Notes: generated by a model from the letters alone, not told the origin. A stretch of 64,000 bases of DNA from Tubiluchus corallicola (GCA_030141605.1 JAQGDQ010000561.1:1-64000); one strand, 5' to 3'. Positions 40,401 through 46,603 are shown, numbered from the stretch's first letter. Numbers and translations are program-made.

Positions 40401-43400
40401 CTAACCCCTGAATCACGGGTCAGTTTATCGCGGTTACATGCATTTCACCAACCACTAGTTAGACCAGGGGTGTGCAAACAGCGGCCCGCCGAGAGATGTT
40501 GTGCGGCCCGCGAAGAGGTTTGTCAACGTAATGAAAGTGCGGCCCACGCGATCCAGCTGAAGTCCGCGCCAATATCGCAAAGATAGTGCGGGTAGTTTTT
40601 TCTTCTAGATCGGATGGCATTAACCCTTACAAGACCGTTGTCGCATAATGTCACTGTCGGACATGACGAAGTATATGGTTTTTAATATAAATTTTAGTAA
40701 CTTCTAAAATAGTTTCTTGAGTGTAGTAATGCAGTAGCAATGATGTACGCAAATCGGATGCAAAAAAAATCGTTATTAGGCCTTTCTGTACTTGGCTCCT
40801 TGATCAAACTGCATGCGGCCCACAGGAATTGTGGGAAAGTTTAATGTGGCCCGGCTAGTCAGATAATTTGCACACCCCTGAGTTAGACGGATAACAGTTC
40901 CTTCGTTTTGGAAATGTGCTGTATACAAAAAATAGGTGCTACCCTTCTCATTTCAGTAAATATTACAGTCAGTGCCACATAGACAAGATTACAAAACTTT
41001 TGCATTAAATCTGTAAACGCGTGTATCTAGTTTGTGCAGTAACTACATCATCGCCAGCCTACGACTTAATAATGATAAATTAATCTTTAATTTTTAACGT
41101 ATTTAAATCTTAATGTTCAGCACGCCCAGATTTTAAATGATGTAGTGTGCCATATAAATAATTTTGACATTACATCATCAGAAGCAAGTCAGCAGTTTTA
41201 CAGAGTTCTGTTAAAATGTATATTTTTAATGTACAGTCTAGCCTCGTTATCTCACCCCTCGTTATGCCGCCAAACTTGTCTCTCGCCATAGAAAGTACCA
41301 GGACGGATTTCCTGCTTTGATATTTACCTCGTTAAGTCGCCACCCTCGCTTCTCGCCCTCGCCACGTCACGCTAGGACGAGTGCTTATGTAAACTATATT
41401 CGTTATGTCGCCAAACAGACAAACTCAGAGGTGAATCGATCAATACATATACCGCGTGTCGATCAATATAACCGCGGTATGTAGACAATGCTGGTGTACT
41501 CGATAAACAGACATAATTAATCTAGTGTGTGTCTCACCAGGATTAGATTAGGAGTGCTGTGGTTGGTTAATGCGCAGAGAAACTAAAGCGTCACCGATAT
41601 TCTTACTCTATAACACCAAAGCTGCATTTAAGTTTGAGTTCCCACAAAGTGTGAGCAACTTTACATGATGTCTCTGAAGCGAAAACGGTATCATAATGCG
41701 AGATATATTTTATATGTACATAGAGGAACACTATGTTAATCAACTATTATGTATATACATATAGACTAACTTTGTTATATTCCCGTTATCTCGCCATACT
41801 CGCCTCTCGCCAAAAATTTGCCCAGACGAACAGTGGCGAGATAACGAGATTAGACTGTACTCCAAAACGCGGAAGTAGGAAATGAAGAATCACCCCGTTG
41901 TCTTTCATATTAATATATAGTAGCAGTAAAAGTTTTACAATGATCTTTCGCACTTTCTTAAAGCTTAACTAAATTTTAAACTGAAGCCATGCAATGAAGA
42001 TTTGAAAATGCATTTTTTACATAGAAGACTTTACCTTTTGTTTCCTTTGCACCTCTATGATGCTTTTTACGACTCAGTTTTCCACGCTTCGGCTTCTTAG
42101 CCGTCGTCTCTTCCGCTTCTGCGTCCGCATCGGTCTCGGAGTCGTCCGCTTTCTCGCCGGCGGAAGACGCCATCTGGCCAGAATTCTGCGTGTCCGTGCT
42201 CAGGTTGCCGCTCTCGATGTCGCTCGCCAGCTGAGCGCGTATCGAAGCCATGCGCTGCTGACTGGGTATCTTCCCCTTCTGAAGTTGCTTCTGAACGGTC
42301 ATTTGCATGGTGGCTTTGCGAGAAGCGGCGCGGACCGGTCTTCCAGAGGTACGGACTTCCGGTTTCCGCACGTCTTGCGCACTTGAACTACTAGATTCAG
42401 AATCATCTTTGATGGTAAGTTTCTTCTTTGCTTTTGGCGGCAACCTGTCAATAACAAGCGAGCAGAAATGTCATAATACCGAACACAAAGTGACTAACAT
42501 TCATATTCCACGAATTCAATAGGACAGAAAAAAATCAGAATCCAAAATTTGGCAGTACTTATTTAAAGGAAAAGTCAAGCCTTTTGAGAAATTTGGCTTA
42601 CTTCAAAGCTTGCAAAAAATGCTGAAAGGATTTAGTAATAAGTGTGATAAAAATGCTTTGCGAAGCGAAATCACTTTAAAGTCATCACCGTCATTTCATA
42701 CTTGGGTGCTCCCATTTTGAACAGCCATTCTTTAACCCTTTCATACCCATTGTATCCCGTGGGATACGAGAATATTTTCTGCCTTTAAAATTAATAAAAT
42801 TTTAAAACTGACAGTTATTTGATCTGTTAATAGTTATTTTGATTTAAGCCAATAACAATAGACTAAAATGGTGATAAAATGGCAAACTAGAAAATCTACA
42901 TAGCATAAAAATCTGCGCAAGGTACAGTACTTTAGAGACGACTTTGTACAGATCAGCAAAGCGTGCATACTAAATGTCTTAAATACTTTGTACAAATTAT
43001 CAGCAGTTGCAAAATGAAGCACATTTTATGCTTCCATTGAATCTCAAGGTATCCCGTGGGATACAGGCTATATTTAGCACGCGGGCACAGGTAGAAAAAA
43101 AAAATTATTATGTGTAAACGAGATGGACATACTGAACAAAAGTACCAAGCCAAAAAAAATTTTCTTATTAAAAAATAATTTGGGACTGAAAGGGTTAAGC
43201 TGTGTTTGTTTATCGGCTGAAGAAAAGCAGCACTCCGTCAATTTCCGTCAAAAGTACAAGCTTTCACAAAAAAATATGTAGCTAATTTTATCATATTATT
43301 GCACGAACATTAAGCAAGCTGTAGAAGTTTGAAATAATTTAAGCAACGCACTTACGGAAAGCCTCGATTCGCTTACAAAAAGTCGCGAAGTCGACCAGTC

Positions 43401-45552
43401 AGTCACTTCACAATCTACAAGTGAATGGCTAATACCACCATGCTTGAGAACTTCTATACAGCGATAGTTAAATTAGCTTTACGTTTTATAGACAGTTTTT
43501 TGCAAATTTCTTTGTTATACTTTTCTAAGTTAAGTTGTAGTTTAAGTTCGACAATGTATTTTACTATGGTAGACATTTACGACAATGTTCAATTTACTAT
43601 GGTAGAGCAAATAACCTACTCATGAAATTTACTCACTGTTCAGTTAACGTGAAGAGACAATTGTTTAATGCTTACTGCACTACTTTTTATTGTATGTCCA
43701 CTTGGAGACATTTTTATTCTTACAATCTTAGCAAACTTAAGATTGTATATAATGTATCAACACGGAAGCTGTTTAACTTTTCATATGACACGAGCGCAAG
43801 ATATATTTCTACTAGACTTATTCCTATTTATTTTGGTGTGATTCACAGAAATTTGCATACAGTTTATACGTCAGGCCGAATAAGAGAGAAAATTTTATAT
43901 GCAAGAACATTTTAAACAGTGATGCAAACTTTTCTTCTGTAATTGGATGTCATTGTCGTAGTTTGTTATATCGTTAATTGTTATTTGTGTTATTGTTGTG
44001 TTACATGATTTATTGTATTATTTGTATTAATTTGTGATGTGTTTATGAACTTTGTGAAGTTTCAAATAAAATATTAAATCTAAATCTAAATTTAAGTTCA
44101 AAGCAACATGCTAAACAACATCTCCTTTTCCCCAAGAAGTGCAAACCATTTTCTGATACCCAAAAATAACATTTGCCACGCAGTTGACAAATGCATGTAT
44201 GTCCGAAACACAGCAAGATACGTACTTTTTGACAGCGGGCGAGTCTAACTGTTCACTCTCGTCGAGCTTCGGCAGCTGTCTGTTGCGTTTTCTGCGAGTT
44301 CGTTTGCCCGACGGCGTCTTCGGCAACAGTTCCAAGTCGGCGCTGATTGTTGAAATGCAAAAGACAACATTAGCGGGGCGGTTTAAGAAAATGAAACGAG
44401 ACAGAGCCGTGAGATGTTTCAACTTATTTCAATATTACTAGAGCAATAATAAGACACAGGACATAATTCATACTACAGTCGACCCTCGTTAAACCGGACC
44501 CCGTTAGCCCAGATATCGGATAAGACGGACGTCATCCGTGGTAAAGGAAACTGACCGATTCCCGTCCAAGCCGGAGCGCTAAACACAGCACGGCCTATGA
44601 ACTGTACAATAATTTCTTTATCCTCACAGTTTTAACAGGTTAACTATTTTAAAGTAATATACAGTATAGTATATAGTGCACAGTATATAGGCCTTATTAA
44701 GGTGATTATTCCTGTATAATATAGACCACATATAGGCATATCGGATAAATCGGACAATCGGCTAAACGGGACCACCCCCCACCCCCAATTAGTCCGGTTT
44801 AACGAGGGTTGACTGTATTTACTTTTCACAGCCAGCGTACAGAAATGACTCGCTTAACGACTCTCCGTTTAGCGACGTTTCGTTTTAACGAGGCTTAACA
44901 TTTAACACCCTTTTCTTACTTAAAATGCAAATTTCAATTTAACGAGAATTTTTTTATCTTGCTCATAGTCATTTTTTATTTTACCAACAAATTTTTACCT
45001 AATTTGAAACATTAAAACATATTCATACTGCATTATTTTGTCTAAAAACACACTAGCATTGTAAAACAGTACAATTATTATCTAGGTGAAATAGTCCCAA
45101 GTTTGCCCCATAGTTTGACTTTTACTATACATGCCGTGTTTAGCCACATACTGCCTAGGCTTCAATATTAGCAACAGAAAAACGGCTGGCTAGGTATCGG
45201 TAAAAAAGATAGTAGGCCTCGAATGACACATCGATGCATCGTGATGGAGTGTTCGCTGTTTCGTGGGTTTTCAAAAATATTAATGTAAAATAAATGTAAA
45301 TACTAATAATAAATAATGTAGCATAAAAATCTAATTCATAAATGAACAGGCATGCTAATTTACTGTCTGACAGACACGATCATACACAATATACCTGTTA
45401 AGTGCCTTTTTTGCCTGAACGACTATTTCCTCCAGATACAGGTAATGTGGTTCAAATTTCTCCATAAACGAGTCCAGTTTTTGTACAGTCGGCAAATAGA
45501 TTTTATATGCACAGGATAAAATCTCAGCCATCGGTTCTTGAGAAGAATCCAT
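7268..45552 (-). CDS. INCENP: Inner centromere protein (INCENP), 17 coding exons, complete
   Basis: INCENP is the scaffold of the chromosomal passenger complex: its N-terminus holds survivin and borealin at centromeres and its C-terminal IN-box binds and activates Aurora B. I joined 17 exons by GT-AG (one GC-AG) sites. All phases agree and the total is 4185 nt, 1394 residues plus stop. Residues 1-53 look like the CEN helix. A PKTPSGK motif (Thr near 62) matches the human PKTPSQK Cdk1 site. Residues 92-914 are long, low in complexity and Ser/Thr/acid-rich. [14 protein letters not shown] (about 979-992) matches human VKSFIKRNTPLR. Residues 997-1240 are a Glu/Lys/Arg-rich single alpha-helix. Residues 1278-1375 are the IN-box, with [28 protein letters not shown] and RSSSAHW. 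The human protein has about 918 residues, so the middle is expanded here. The identification is very secure. Exons 31503..31658 and 30976..31050 are the least certain. An upstream untranslated exon is implied by an acceptor five bases before the ATG. Confidence 0.94.
7728..8245 (+). mobile_element. MITE with CAGGGATGAGAAT ends, copy 1
   Basis: CAGGGATGAGAATGACAAATTG to GCGGAAAATTCTCATCCCTG, with inverted ends of about 13 bp. A second copy is at 32859..33374. No clear target duplication, so I do not assign a superfamily (hAT is likely by the ends). It lies in the last INCENP intron. Confidence 0.82.
8314..8450 (-). CDS. INCENP: INCENP coding exon 16 (IN-box, first half)
   Basis: Residues 1277-1322. 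Acceptor TTGCCAATAG, donor CATG|GTAGGA, phase 2 in and 1 out. It encodes [29 protein letters not shown] and DIPPWAHG. These align closely with human YQMTPQG, LNSDDSTDDEAHPRK and PIPTWARG, the segment that wraps the Aurora B N-lobe. Confidence 0.96.
8526..9125. mobile_element. Tigger/pogo-like MITE 1 (600 bp)
   Basis: TA-CAGTAAGTCTTTGCTTAACGAC at one end and TTAAACGAGGACTG-TA at the other. CAGT ends and TA duplication are as in the pogo/Tigger group. The terminal blocks carry several TTAACGACG/CGTTAAGCG repeats. Non-coding. Confidence 0.82.
9200..9540. repeat. 63/67-bp tandem repeat, 5 units
   Basis: Units start CTTATTTACTGACTAGTGTG and end ATCCTAGCAATGCTGGGG. The two outermost copies (67 bp) have an extra AATT inside TTCACA..TTTG, while the three inner ones are 63 bp. 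It lies in the INCENP intron 8451..9819. Confidence 0.9.
9820..10004 (-). CDS. INCENP: INCENP coding exon 15 (end of helix, linker)
   Basis: Residues 1216-1276. Acceptor CCCGTGACAG, donor TC|GTGAGT, phase 0 in and 2 out. The helix ends at [20 protein letters not shown]. An Asn/Thr/Gln-rich linker ([19 protein letters not shown]) then leads to the IN-box, as in the human protein. Confidence 0.91.
10172..10760 (+). mobile_element. TTAA-flanked MITE (GGAAGACCGG family), interrupted by a hAT MITE
   Basis: TTAA 10168-10171, then AGGAAGACCGGACGATTG. The interior is broken by the hAT element 10223..10683. The distal part (GAGACTTAGAT before TTAA 10761) is homologous, inverted, to 30500-30580. The far boundary is inferred. 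Confidence 0.7.
10223..10683 (+). mobile_element. hAT-like MITE (CAGGGGTGTGCAAA family), copy 1
   Basis: Ends CAGGGGTGTGCAAATTG and ATTTGCACACCTATG. Flanked by 8-bp near-duplicates CTATAAAG (10215) and CTATAAAC (10684). The interior has CGGCCCGCGAAGAG. The 8-bp duplication and CAGGGGTG ends are typical of hAT. Confidence 0.85.
10765..11413 (+). mobile_element. TTAA-flanked MITE (CCCGCGATG family), copy 1
   Basis: Between TTAA at 10761-10764 and 11414-11417. It starts AGAAAAACTGGACGATTG and contains AATTTAAACTCCCGCGATG, GTCATTTGAAACAAG and GGTACCC. Shared at about 80-90% by eye with 62166..62802 and 34080..34770. It lies in the INCENP intron 10005..12056. Confidence 0.8.
12057..12165 (-). CDS. 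INCENP: INCENP coding exon 14 (single alpha-helix)
   Basis: Residues 1179-1215. Acceptor TTATTATTACAG, donor CAG|GTTTGA, phase 2 in and 0 out. It encodes [19 protein letters not shown] and a Lys/Glu-rich end. Confidence 0.9.
12673..13251 (+). mobile_element. TTAA-flanked MITE, copy A
   Basis: TTAA 12669-12672, then AGGAAGACCGAACGATTTTT. It ends GGTCCAGTTTTGCT before TTAA 13252-13255. The inverted relative is 27035..27603 and a third copy begins at 63729. Confidence 0.75.
13392..13790 (+). mobile_element. RTE-type non-LTR retrotransposon 3' fragment (reverse transcriptase C-terminus)
   Basis: The frame [20 protein letters not shown], then [17 protein letters not shown], then (after a one-base shift) [12 protein letters not shown], and a Trp-Arg-Arg-Leu-Ile end match the C-terminus of RTE/BovB-like reverse transcriptase proteins. 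The 3' end is a short (GAA)n tail at about 13764-13784, usual for this group. It is broken and dead. It lies in the INCENP intron 12166..13946. Confidence 0.85.
13947..14042 (-). CDS. INCENP: INCENP coding exon 13 (single alpha-helix), GC donor
   Basis: Residues 1147-1178. Acceptor CGTTGCCAG, phase 2 in. The frame of the next exon requires phase 2 out, which is met only at CTGAG|GCGAGT, a GC-AG intron. The nearby GT (CGA|GTTTCT) would give phase 0 and break the reading frame. It encodes [19 protein letters not shown]. Confidence 0.88.
14068..20116. repeat. 28-bp minisatellite, about 216 units, filling an INCENP intron
   Basis: The unit is CACAGATACAGTTGCA followed by ATCTCTCCCATT, with recurring variants (GTTCC, GCTGC, TACCATT, GACACAG). 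The array occupies nearly all of the intron 14043..20165, leaving about 25 bases at the acceptor end and about 50 at the donor end. Since 28 leaves remainder 1 on division by three, every plus-strand frame reads the same 84-bp (28-codon) pattern and all three stay open for hundreds of codons. A large internal duplication is visible (see findings). Confidence 0.96.
20166..20348 (-). CDS. INCENP: INCENP coding exon 12 (single alpha-helix)
   Basis: Residues 1086-1146. Donor AAA|GTAAGA, acceptor ATCGTGAAG (weak pyrimidine tract but phase-correct), phase 2 in and out. It encodes [18 protein letters not shown] and similar charged heptad-free helix. The donor opens the intron filled by the 28-bp array. 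Confidence 0.9.
20458..21004 (+). mobile_element. TTAA-flanked MITE (GGAAGACCGG family), full length
   Basis: Between TTAA at 20454-20457 and 21005-21008. Inverted ends GGGAAGACCGGTCGATTG and CAATCATCCGGTTTTCC. Non-coding. An inverted relative occupies 29995..30500. Confidence 0.85.
21045..21182. repeat. 34-bp tandem repeat, 4 units
   Basis: Units of AAGCCATTTTCGGGGCCTG, TTGTCACTGATGTTT, about 34 bp each. The array ends exactly where the dispersed segment 21183 starts. Confidence 0.88.
21183..21345 (+). repeat. Dispersed repeat, copy 1 (left of LRR gene)
   Basis: GTTGATGAAGTCAAATTAACC, continuing through AAAGAGTTGCTGTGTGACAC to GATTAGGGATAGGTAGAAGG, is repeated in the same orientation at 25306..25460. 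The two copies bracket the LRR gene. Confidence 0.85.
22110..22295 (+). mobile_element. 5S-rRNA-headed SINE, copy 1
   Basis: Bases 22114-22223 match 5S rRNA: CACGTTGAAAACACCGGTTC, GATCACTGAAGTTAAGC (box A), and GGTTAGTACTTGGATGGGTG (box C), then GCCGCCTAGGAATA. A shared body (CTTGCGGGATGCCCACACTG, TCTCGACACTAGGCGGAGG) follows, also in copy 2. The 5S head gives an internal Pol III promoter. It lies 530 bases upstream of the LRR gene. Confidence 0.87.
22831..24216 (+). CDS. Nested gene: secreted or GPI-anchored leucine-rich-repeat protein with mucin-like stalk
   Basis: Two exons, 22831..23422 and 23654..24216, joined at GGG|GTGAGT and TTTATAG in phase 1, give 384 residues. A signal peptide ([20 protein letters not shown]) is followed by a Cys-rich cap ([13 protein letters not shown]), several degenerate leucine-rich repeats (about 60-190), and a C-terminal cap ([17 protein letters not shown]) with four further Cys. 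Residues 248-346 are eleven 9-residue repeats of the type TTESSTENS, rich in O-glycosylation sites and Asn-Ser-Thr sequons. The last 16 residues ([15 protein letters not shown]) are hydrophobic, which suggests a GPI signal or membrane end. The gene lies wholly inside the INCENP intron 20349..27683 on the opposite strand. A TATA-like TATTTAAAAG lies at 22509. The LRR layout recalls arthropod small extracellular LRR proteins, but I cannot name an orthologue and the ligand is unknown. Confidence 0.85.
24217..25305. other. Downstream of the LRR gene, AT-rich
   Basis: Presumed 3'UTR and unannotated intron DNA. AAAATAAATTT at about 25094 could be a poly(A) signal. No other gene seen. Confidence 0.35.
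25306..25730 (+). repeat. Dispersed repeat, copy 2, leading into a 91-bp tandem array
   Basis: The first about 150 bases match 21183..21345. The end then repeats with a period of about 91 bp (GTGAATGAAAGAA at 25387, 25478 and 25570) for about 3.5 units, with decaying copies to 25730. Confidence 0.85.
26586..26728. repeat. AT-rich run and TATTG/CATTG pentanucleotide microsatellite
   Basis: (TA)n at 26607-26625 is followed by about 19 pentamers from about 26632. The first dozen are TATTG and most of the later ones are CATTG. The plus-strand and minus-strand open frames here are by-products. Confidence 0.93.
27035..27603 (-). mobile_element. TTAA-flanked MITE, copy B (inverted)
   Basis: After TTAA 27031-27034 it begins AGCAAAACTGGA and carries the reverse complement of 12673..13251 (GACTTACGTGAAAGAATTATT, CACGTGCAACACG). 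It ends near TTAA 27604-27607. It lies just upstream of INCENP exon 11's donor side. Confidence 0.75.
27684..27952 (-). CDS. INCENP: INCENP coding exon 11 (start of single alpha-helix)
   Basis: Residues 997-1085. Acceptor ACAATGTGTAG, donor CCAG|GTGAGT, phase 0 in and 2 out. Dense in Glu, Lys, Arg and Gln ([20 protein letters not shown]). It matches the start of the INCENP helix, which extends tens of nanometres and binds microtubules in vertebrates. Confidence 0.9.
28266..28592. repeat. Dispersed repeat (LINE 3'UTR-like), copy 1
   Basis: AGAACATTTATTTTCTCC, then GGACCATAGGGTCATCTAGT, CTCCTGCCC and an A-rich tail. Nearly the same sequence stands at 53006..53331. The block AGGGTCATCTAGT resembles CR1-type 3'UTRs, an unconfirmed comparison. 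Confidence 0.75.
28789..29034 (-). CDS. INCENP: INCENP coding exon 10 with conserved SFITRNSP motif
   Basis: Residues 915-996. Acceptor ACTTTTTTCTAG, donor CAG|GTGCGT, phase 0 in and out. It has short GRKP repeats ([20 protein letters not shown]), then [19 protein letters not shown]. The last segment aligns with human VVKSFIKRNTPLRMDPK just ahead of the coiled or single helix. It is the best anchor for exon order in the middle of the gene. Confidence 0.92.
29196..29775. repeat. 42-bp minisatellite, about 14 units, in an INCENP intron
   Basis: The unit is TGCTCGACCAGTGCAATGTA, TTACGCAATC, ATTGCAGTGTAC. GTGCAATG and CATTGCAGT within a unit are near inverted repeats. As 42 is a multiple of three, short open frames appear in several frames with a 14-residue period. 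None is a gene. Confidence 0.92.
29995..30500 (-). mobile_element. TTAA-flanked MITE (GGAAGACCGG family), inverted copy
   Basis: Starts after TTAA 29991-29994 with ATGAAAACCGGACGATTG and ends CAATCGTCCAGTTTTTC. Its interior is the reverse complement of 20458..21004 (for example the GGCGCC, CGTCACGTT and AATTACCTCGG blocks). Confidence 0.85.
30976..31050 (-). CDS. INCENP: INCENP coding exon 9 (probable, 75 nt)
   Basis: Residues 890-914, 25 codons. Acceptor ACTCTTGTAG, donor AAG|GTAATC, phase 0 at both ends, so it may be a cassette exon. It encodes [19 protein letters not shown]. There is no family match and support is from splice sites and phase alone. Confidence 0.58.
31503..31658 (-). CDS. 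INCENP: INCENP coding exon 8 (probable)
   Basis: Residues 838-889, 52 codons. Acceptor TATTTCTCTTAG, donor GTA|GTATGT, phase 0 at both ends, so it can be included or skipped without a frame change. It encodes [19 protein letters not shown] then an acidic serine stretch ([15 protein letters not shown]). I place it by splice sites, phase and composition only. Confidence 0.62.
31743..32211. mobile_element. Tigger/pogo-like MITE 5 (about 469 bp)
   Basis: The left end is degraded (TGTCATACCTCGG), the right end is CCGAGGTATGACTG-TA. The inner blocks TTTTCGAAC and GGTCGAAAACC are inverted. Lies between INCENP exons 7 and 8. Confidence 0.75.
32306..32435 (-). CDS. INCENP: INCENP coding exon 7
   Basis: Residues 794-837. 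Acceptor TATAATCAG, strong donor CCG|GTATGT, phase 2 in and 0 out. It encodes a Cys/Arg start ([16 protein letters not shown]) and a proline-rich run ([19 protein letters not shown]). It could be a docking segment, but no known motif is certain. Confidence 0.82.
32859..33374 (+). mobile_element. MITE with CAGGGATGAGAAT ends, copy 2
   Basis: Close to 7728..8245 over its whole length, with small indels (CAAAAAACTCTG, TGACGGCCTGCCATCTAGCGG). In the INCENP intron 32436..33698. Confidence 0.82.
33699..34006 (-). CDS. INCENP: INCENP coding exon 6
   Basis: Residues 692-793. Acid-, alanine- and threonine-rich ([29 protein letters not shown]). Donor CCAG|GTAAAC, phase 2 out. Two in-frame acceptors six bases apart (TTGTTTAG giving 34006, CTACAG giving 34000) differ by two codons. 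The first has the better pyrimidine tract. This may be a NAGNAG-like choice. Confidence 0.82.
34080..34770 (+). mobile_element. TTAA-flanked MITE (CCCGCGATG family), copy 2, host of a TA-MITE
   Basis: Starts after TTAA 34076-34079. Same body as 62166..62802 but split by a Tigger-like MITE at 34318..34595 and truncated after GGTACCCC. The empty site is preserved in the other two copies. Confidence 0.82.
34318..34595. mobile_element. Tigger/pogo-like MITE 2 (278 bp), nested
   Basis: CAGTAAGTCCTCGCTTAACGAC to GTCGTTAAGCGAGAGTTTACTG between duplicated TA. It interrupts AAATTACTGTATCTT, which is intact in the related elements at about 11000 and 62398. Shorter relative of 8526..9125. Confidence 0.9.
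35091..35279 (+). mobile_element. 5S-rRNA-headed SINE, copy 2
   Basis: GGCCAAATCACGTTGAAAAC, then GATCACCGAAGTTAAGCAACG, GGTTAGTACTTGGACGGTTG and ACCGCC, then the same body as copy 1. It is preceded by a GAATGCTCACCCCTA fragment like the hAT remnant at 49250. A GC-rich stretch to about 35630 follows. Confidence 0.87.
35280..35640. other. GC-rich segment after the 5S SINE, nature unclear
   Basis: It stands out from the AT-rich surroundings (CCGGCGAGGAAGAGAGGGGG, GTGCGCCCTGGAGACG). Open frames of 81-93 codons exist on both strands but none gives a family I know. It could be the tail of a longer SINE or a LINE-derived body. Confidence 0.35.
35781..37037. mobile_element. Non-autonomous DNA transposon with TAGGGATGTC ends (1.26 kb)
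   Basis: TAGGGATGTCACGGAGC at one end and GCGACATCCCTA at the other. Both sub-ends are rich in GATTCGGATTCG-type repeats. No transposase is visible. Non-coding apart from chance frames. It ends about 80 bases from the INCENP exon 5 donor. Confidence 0.75.
37120..37392 (-). CDS. INCENP: INCENP coding exon 5
   Basis: Residues 601-691. It begins [18 protein letters not shown] and is otherwise Thr/Glu/Arg-rich, disordered and basic at the end ([11 protein letters not shown]). Two donors lie close together. The one at 37119 (GTGCGT) keeps phase 0 for the next exon. The one at 37115 (GTAACT) would break the frame, so I prefer the former. Confidence 0.8.
38395..38760. repeat. 35-bp degenerate tandem repeat, about 10 units
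   Basis: Unit TTAGTATTGTGCTTTTTGTT, ATTATTGTGCTTGTG. Spacing of 35 was checked at 38476, 38511 and 38546. It ends about 115 bases from the donor of INCENP exon 4. Confidence 0.9.
38877..39991 (-). CDS. INCENP: INCENP coding exon 4, large disordered exon
   Basis: Residues 229-600 (371 full codons). Acceptor GCATTTAG, donor CAG|GTAATT, phase 1 in and 0 out. The first half is acidic and Ser/Asn-rich. Several Ser-Pro sites follow ([23 protein letters not shown]), and a basic end ([19 protein letters not shown]) precedes a short helix-like stretch. It is much larger than the matching vertebrate segment and accounts for much of the extra protein length. Confidence 0.9.
40248..40464 (+). mobile_element. 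TTAA-type MITE fragment with a long hairpin
   Basis: Starts after TTAA 40244-40247 with GGAAAAACCGGACG. The end 40360..40464 folds into a hairpin. The hAT MITE 40465..40880 interrupts it and related sequence resumes at 40881. Confidence 0.65.
40465..40880 (+). mobile_element. hAT-like MITE (CAGGGGTGTGCAAA family), copy 2
   Basis: CAGGGGTGTGCAAACAG to ATTTGCACACCCCTG, with a perfect 8-bp target duplication AGTTAGAC on both sides (40457-40464 and 40881-40888). It lies upstream of INCENP exon 4. Confidence 0.9.
41234..41857. mobile_element. Tigger/pogo-like MITE 3 (624 bp)
   Basis: TA-CAGTCTAGCCTCGTTATCTC and GAGATAACGAGATTAGACTG-TA, inverted over about 20 bp. Internal tandem TCGTTATGTCGCC and CTCTCGCC blocks sit near both ends. 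Confidence 0.88.
42035..42444 (-). CDS. INCENP: INCENP coding exon 3
   Basis: Residues 92-228. Acceptor TTATTGACAG, donor AAAG|GTAAAG, phase 2 in and 1 out. It is basic then acidic and low in complexity: [17 protein letters not shown], a serine run, then a run of Asp/Glu/Ala ([12 protein letters not shown]) and a Lys/Arg cluster. It has no family match of its own. It belongs here by phase and by the disordered basic character usual after the CEN box. Confidence 0.88.
42736..43194 (-). mobile_element. piggyBac-like MITE, copy 2 (inverted)
   Basis: Same family as 88..543 in reverse orientation, between TTAA at 42732-42735 and 43195-43198. Ends CCCTTTCATACCC and GGGACTGAAAGGG. It sits in the INCENP intron 42445..44225. 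Confidence 0.88.
43425..44095 (+). mobile_element. LINE 3' end (reverse transcriptase C-terminal remnant)
   Basis: Frame 43622..43912 reads [34 protein letters not shown] and related text. It matches the conserved region after the RT core of CR1/L2/Jockey-like LINEs (the VK.QLF.AYC...LW and AYN...RRLF blocks). It ends in a (TAAATC)n tail at about 44071-44095, typical of such elements. The frame upstream is broken. In the INCENP intron 42445..44225. Confidence 0.75.
44226..44342 (-). CDS. INCENP: INCENP coding exon 2
   Basis: Residues 53-91. Acceptor CAACAATCAG, donor AAA|GTACGT, phases 2 in and 2 out. It encodes [20 protein letters not shown], which aligns with human ELMPKTPSQKNRRKKRR. The Thr-Pro is the conserved mitotic Cdk1 site (human Thr59), and the basic run follows as in vertebrates. 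Confidence 0.92.
44476..44815. mobile_element. Tigger/pogo-like MITE 4 (340 bp)
   Basis: TA-CAGTCGACCCTCGTTAAACC and GGTTTAACGAGGGTTGACTG-TA, near-perfect inverted ends, both followed by GGAC/CCGGAC blocks. It lies in the INCENP intron 44343..45394. Confidence 0.9.
44843..44910. mobile_element. Tigger-like fragment
   Basis: GACTCGCTTAACGACTCTCC, GTTTAGCGACGTTTCG and TTAACGAGG match the terminal repeat units of 8526..9125. No opposite end is recognised. Confidence 0.5.
45395..45552 (-). CDS. INCENP: INCENP coding exon 1 (CEN region)
   Basis: Residues 1-52 plus two bases. It starts [12 protein letters not shown] and carries [18 protein letters not shown], comparable to the human N-terminal helix that packs with survivin and borealin. 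The exon continues upstream to 45557 after an acceptor (TGTCTTTCAG), so only five bases of 5'UTR precede the ATG in this exon and the promoter lies farther upstream. The donor is CAG|GTATAT, phase 2. Confidence 0.88.
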
Positions 45553-46603
45553 TTTTCCTGAAAGACACACTTTTAAATTTAACTGTTAATTTTTCAACTT
45601 TTAGACATTCACTTTTGGATCAAAAATGTAAATCAGGTTCATTAATCATCGGATTTTTTTCAATTTCACCAGGACAACCCGGATGAATCCTTGACACCTG
45701 ATTTTATTGTCATTTTTTTCCTTGATGCCATGTTAACGCAAAATGCTAACGTAACTATCGCAAATACCCAAATAGCTGATGAATTATAATACGATAGCCG
45801 CCGCATAATAATCTCATTTTGGGACCAACGTGTTTTGACACAACTGACCGACTGAACCTATTAACCGATGGGTGTAGTATCACAGGGTGTAGGTATAGAA
45901 GTGCGAGTCATCAGCTTACTATGCACTGCAAAAGTTTTTAATGAATTTTAGAAACGAAGTAATGCCTAAATTCCTTTGCGCAGTTAAAAATTAGAAAAAT
46001 ATTTTAAAGTATTAATTTATATTTAAGTGAATTAGCAATAAATTAAAAAGTATACTTTTCTAAATCACAGACTTTATTTGCAAAATAAACAGGACTGCAC
46101 TCAAAGCACGTGAGTGCTCCTTCTCAAACAACTTAGTATAATCCACTTGTAATGAATTTCAAAAATTTGCTCGCTATAACAGTTACGGATGAGGTCAATT
46201 GTCTGAGTAGATGTAAAAGATTGAAATGAAACACATGAGGCGAAAATATGATGTTACGCACGAAAAGTACACTTTCCTTTGAGACTGGCACAAGTTTCTT
46301 AATGACTGCCACAGTCCACAATATATTTTATCACAAAAGAGCAAACTTATCGAGTTCAAAACTATGTTATCTACTTGTAGGGTTAATGCATAAACCCACA
46401 TCGCAAGTTGCTTTTCTAAATTGCTGCTGTGATTCATTGTGTACATCTGTTGATCACTGCGTGTGTCTGCGTGAGTGCTGTAATGCCTTTGTGCAACACC
46501 ATGGATGTTTGTGTAGGTAGAAAACATGAGTTGGTTGTTTTTATCTACGTAGCTGTGCAGCCGTAACATAAAATATTATTATGAACATTTCAGGGCGAGC
46601 ATA

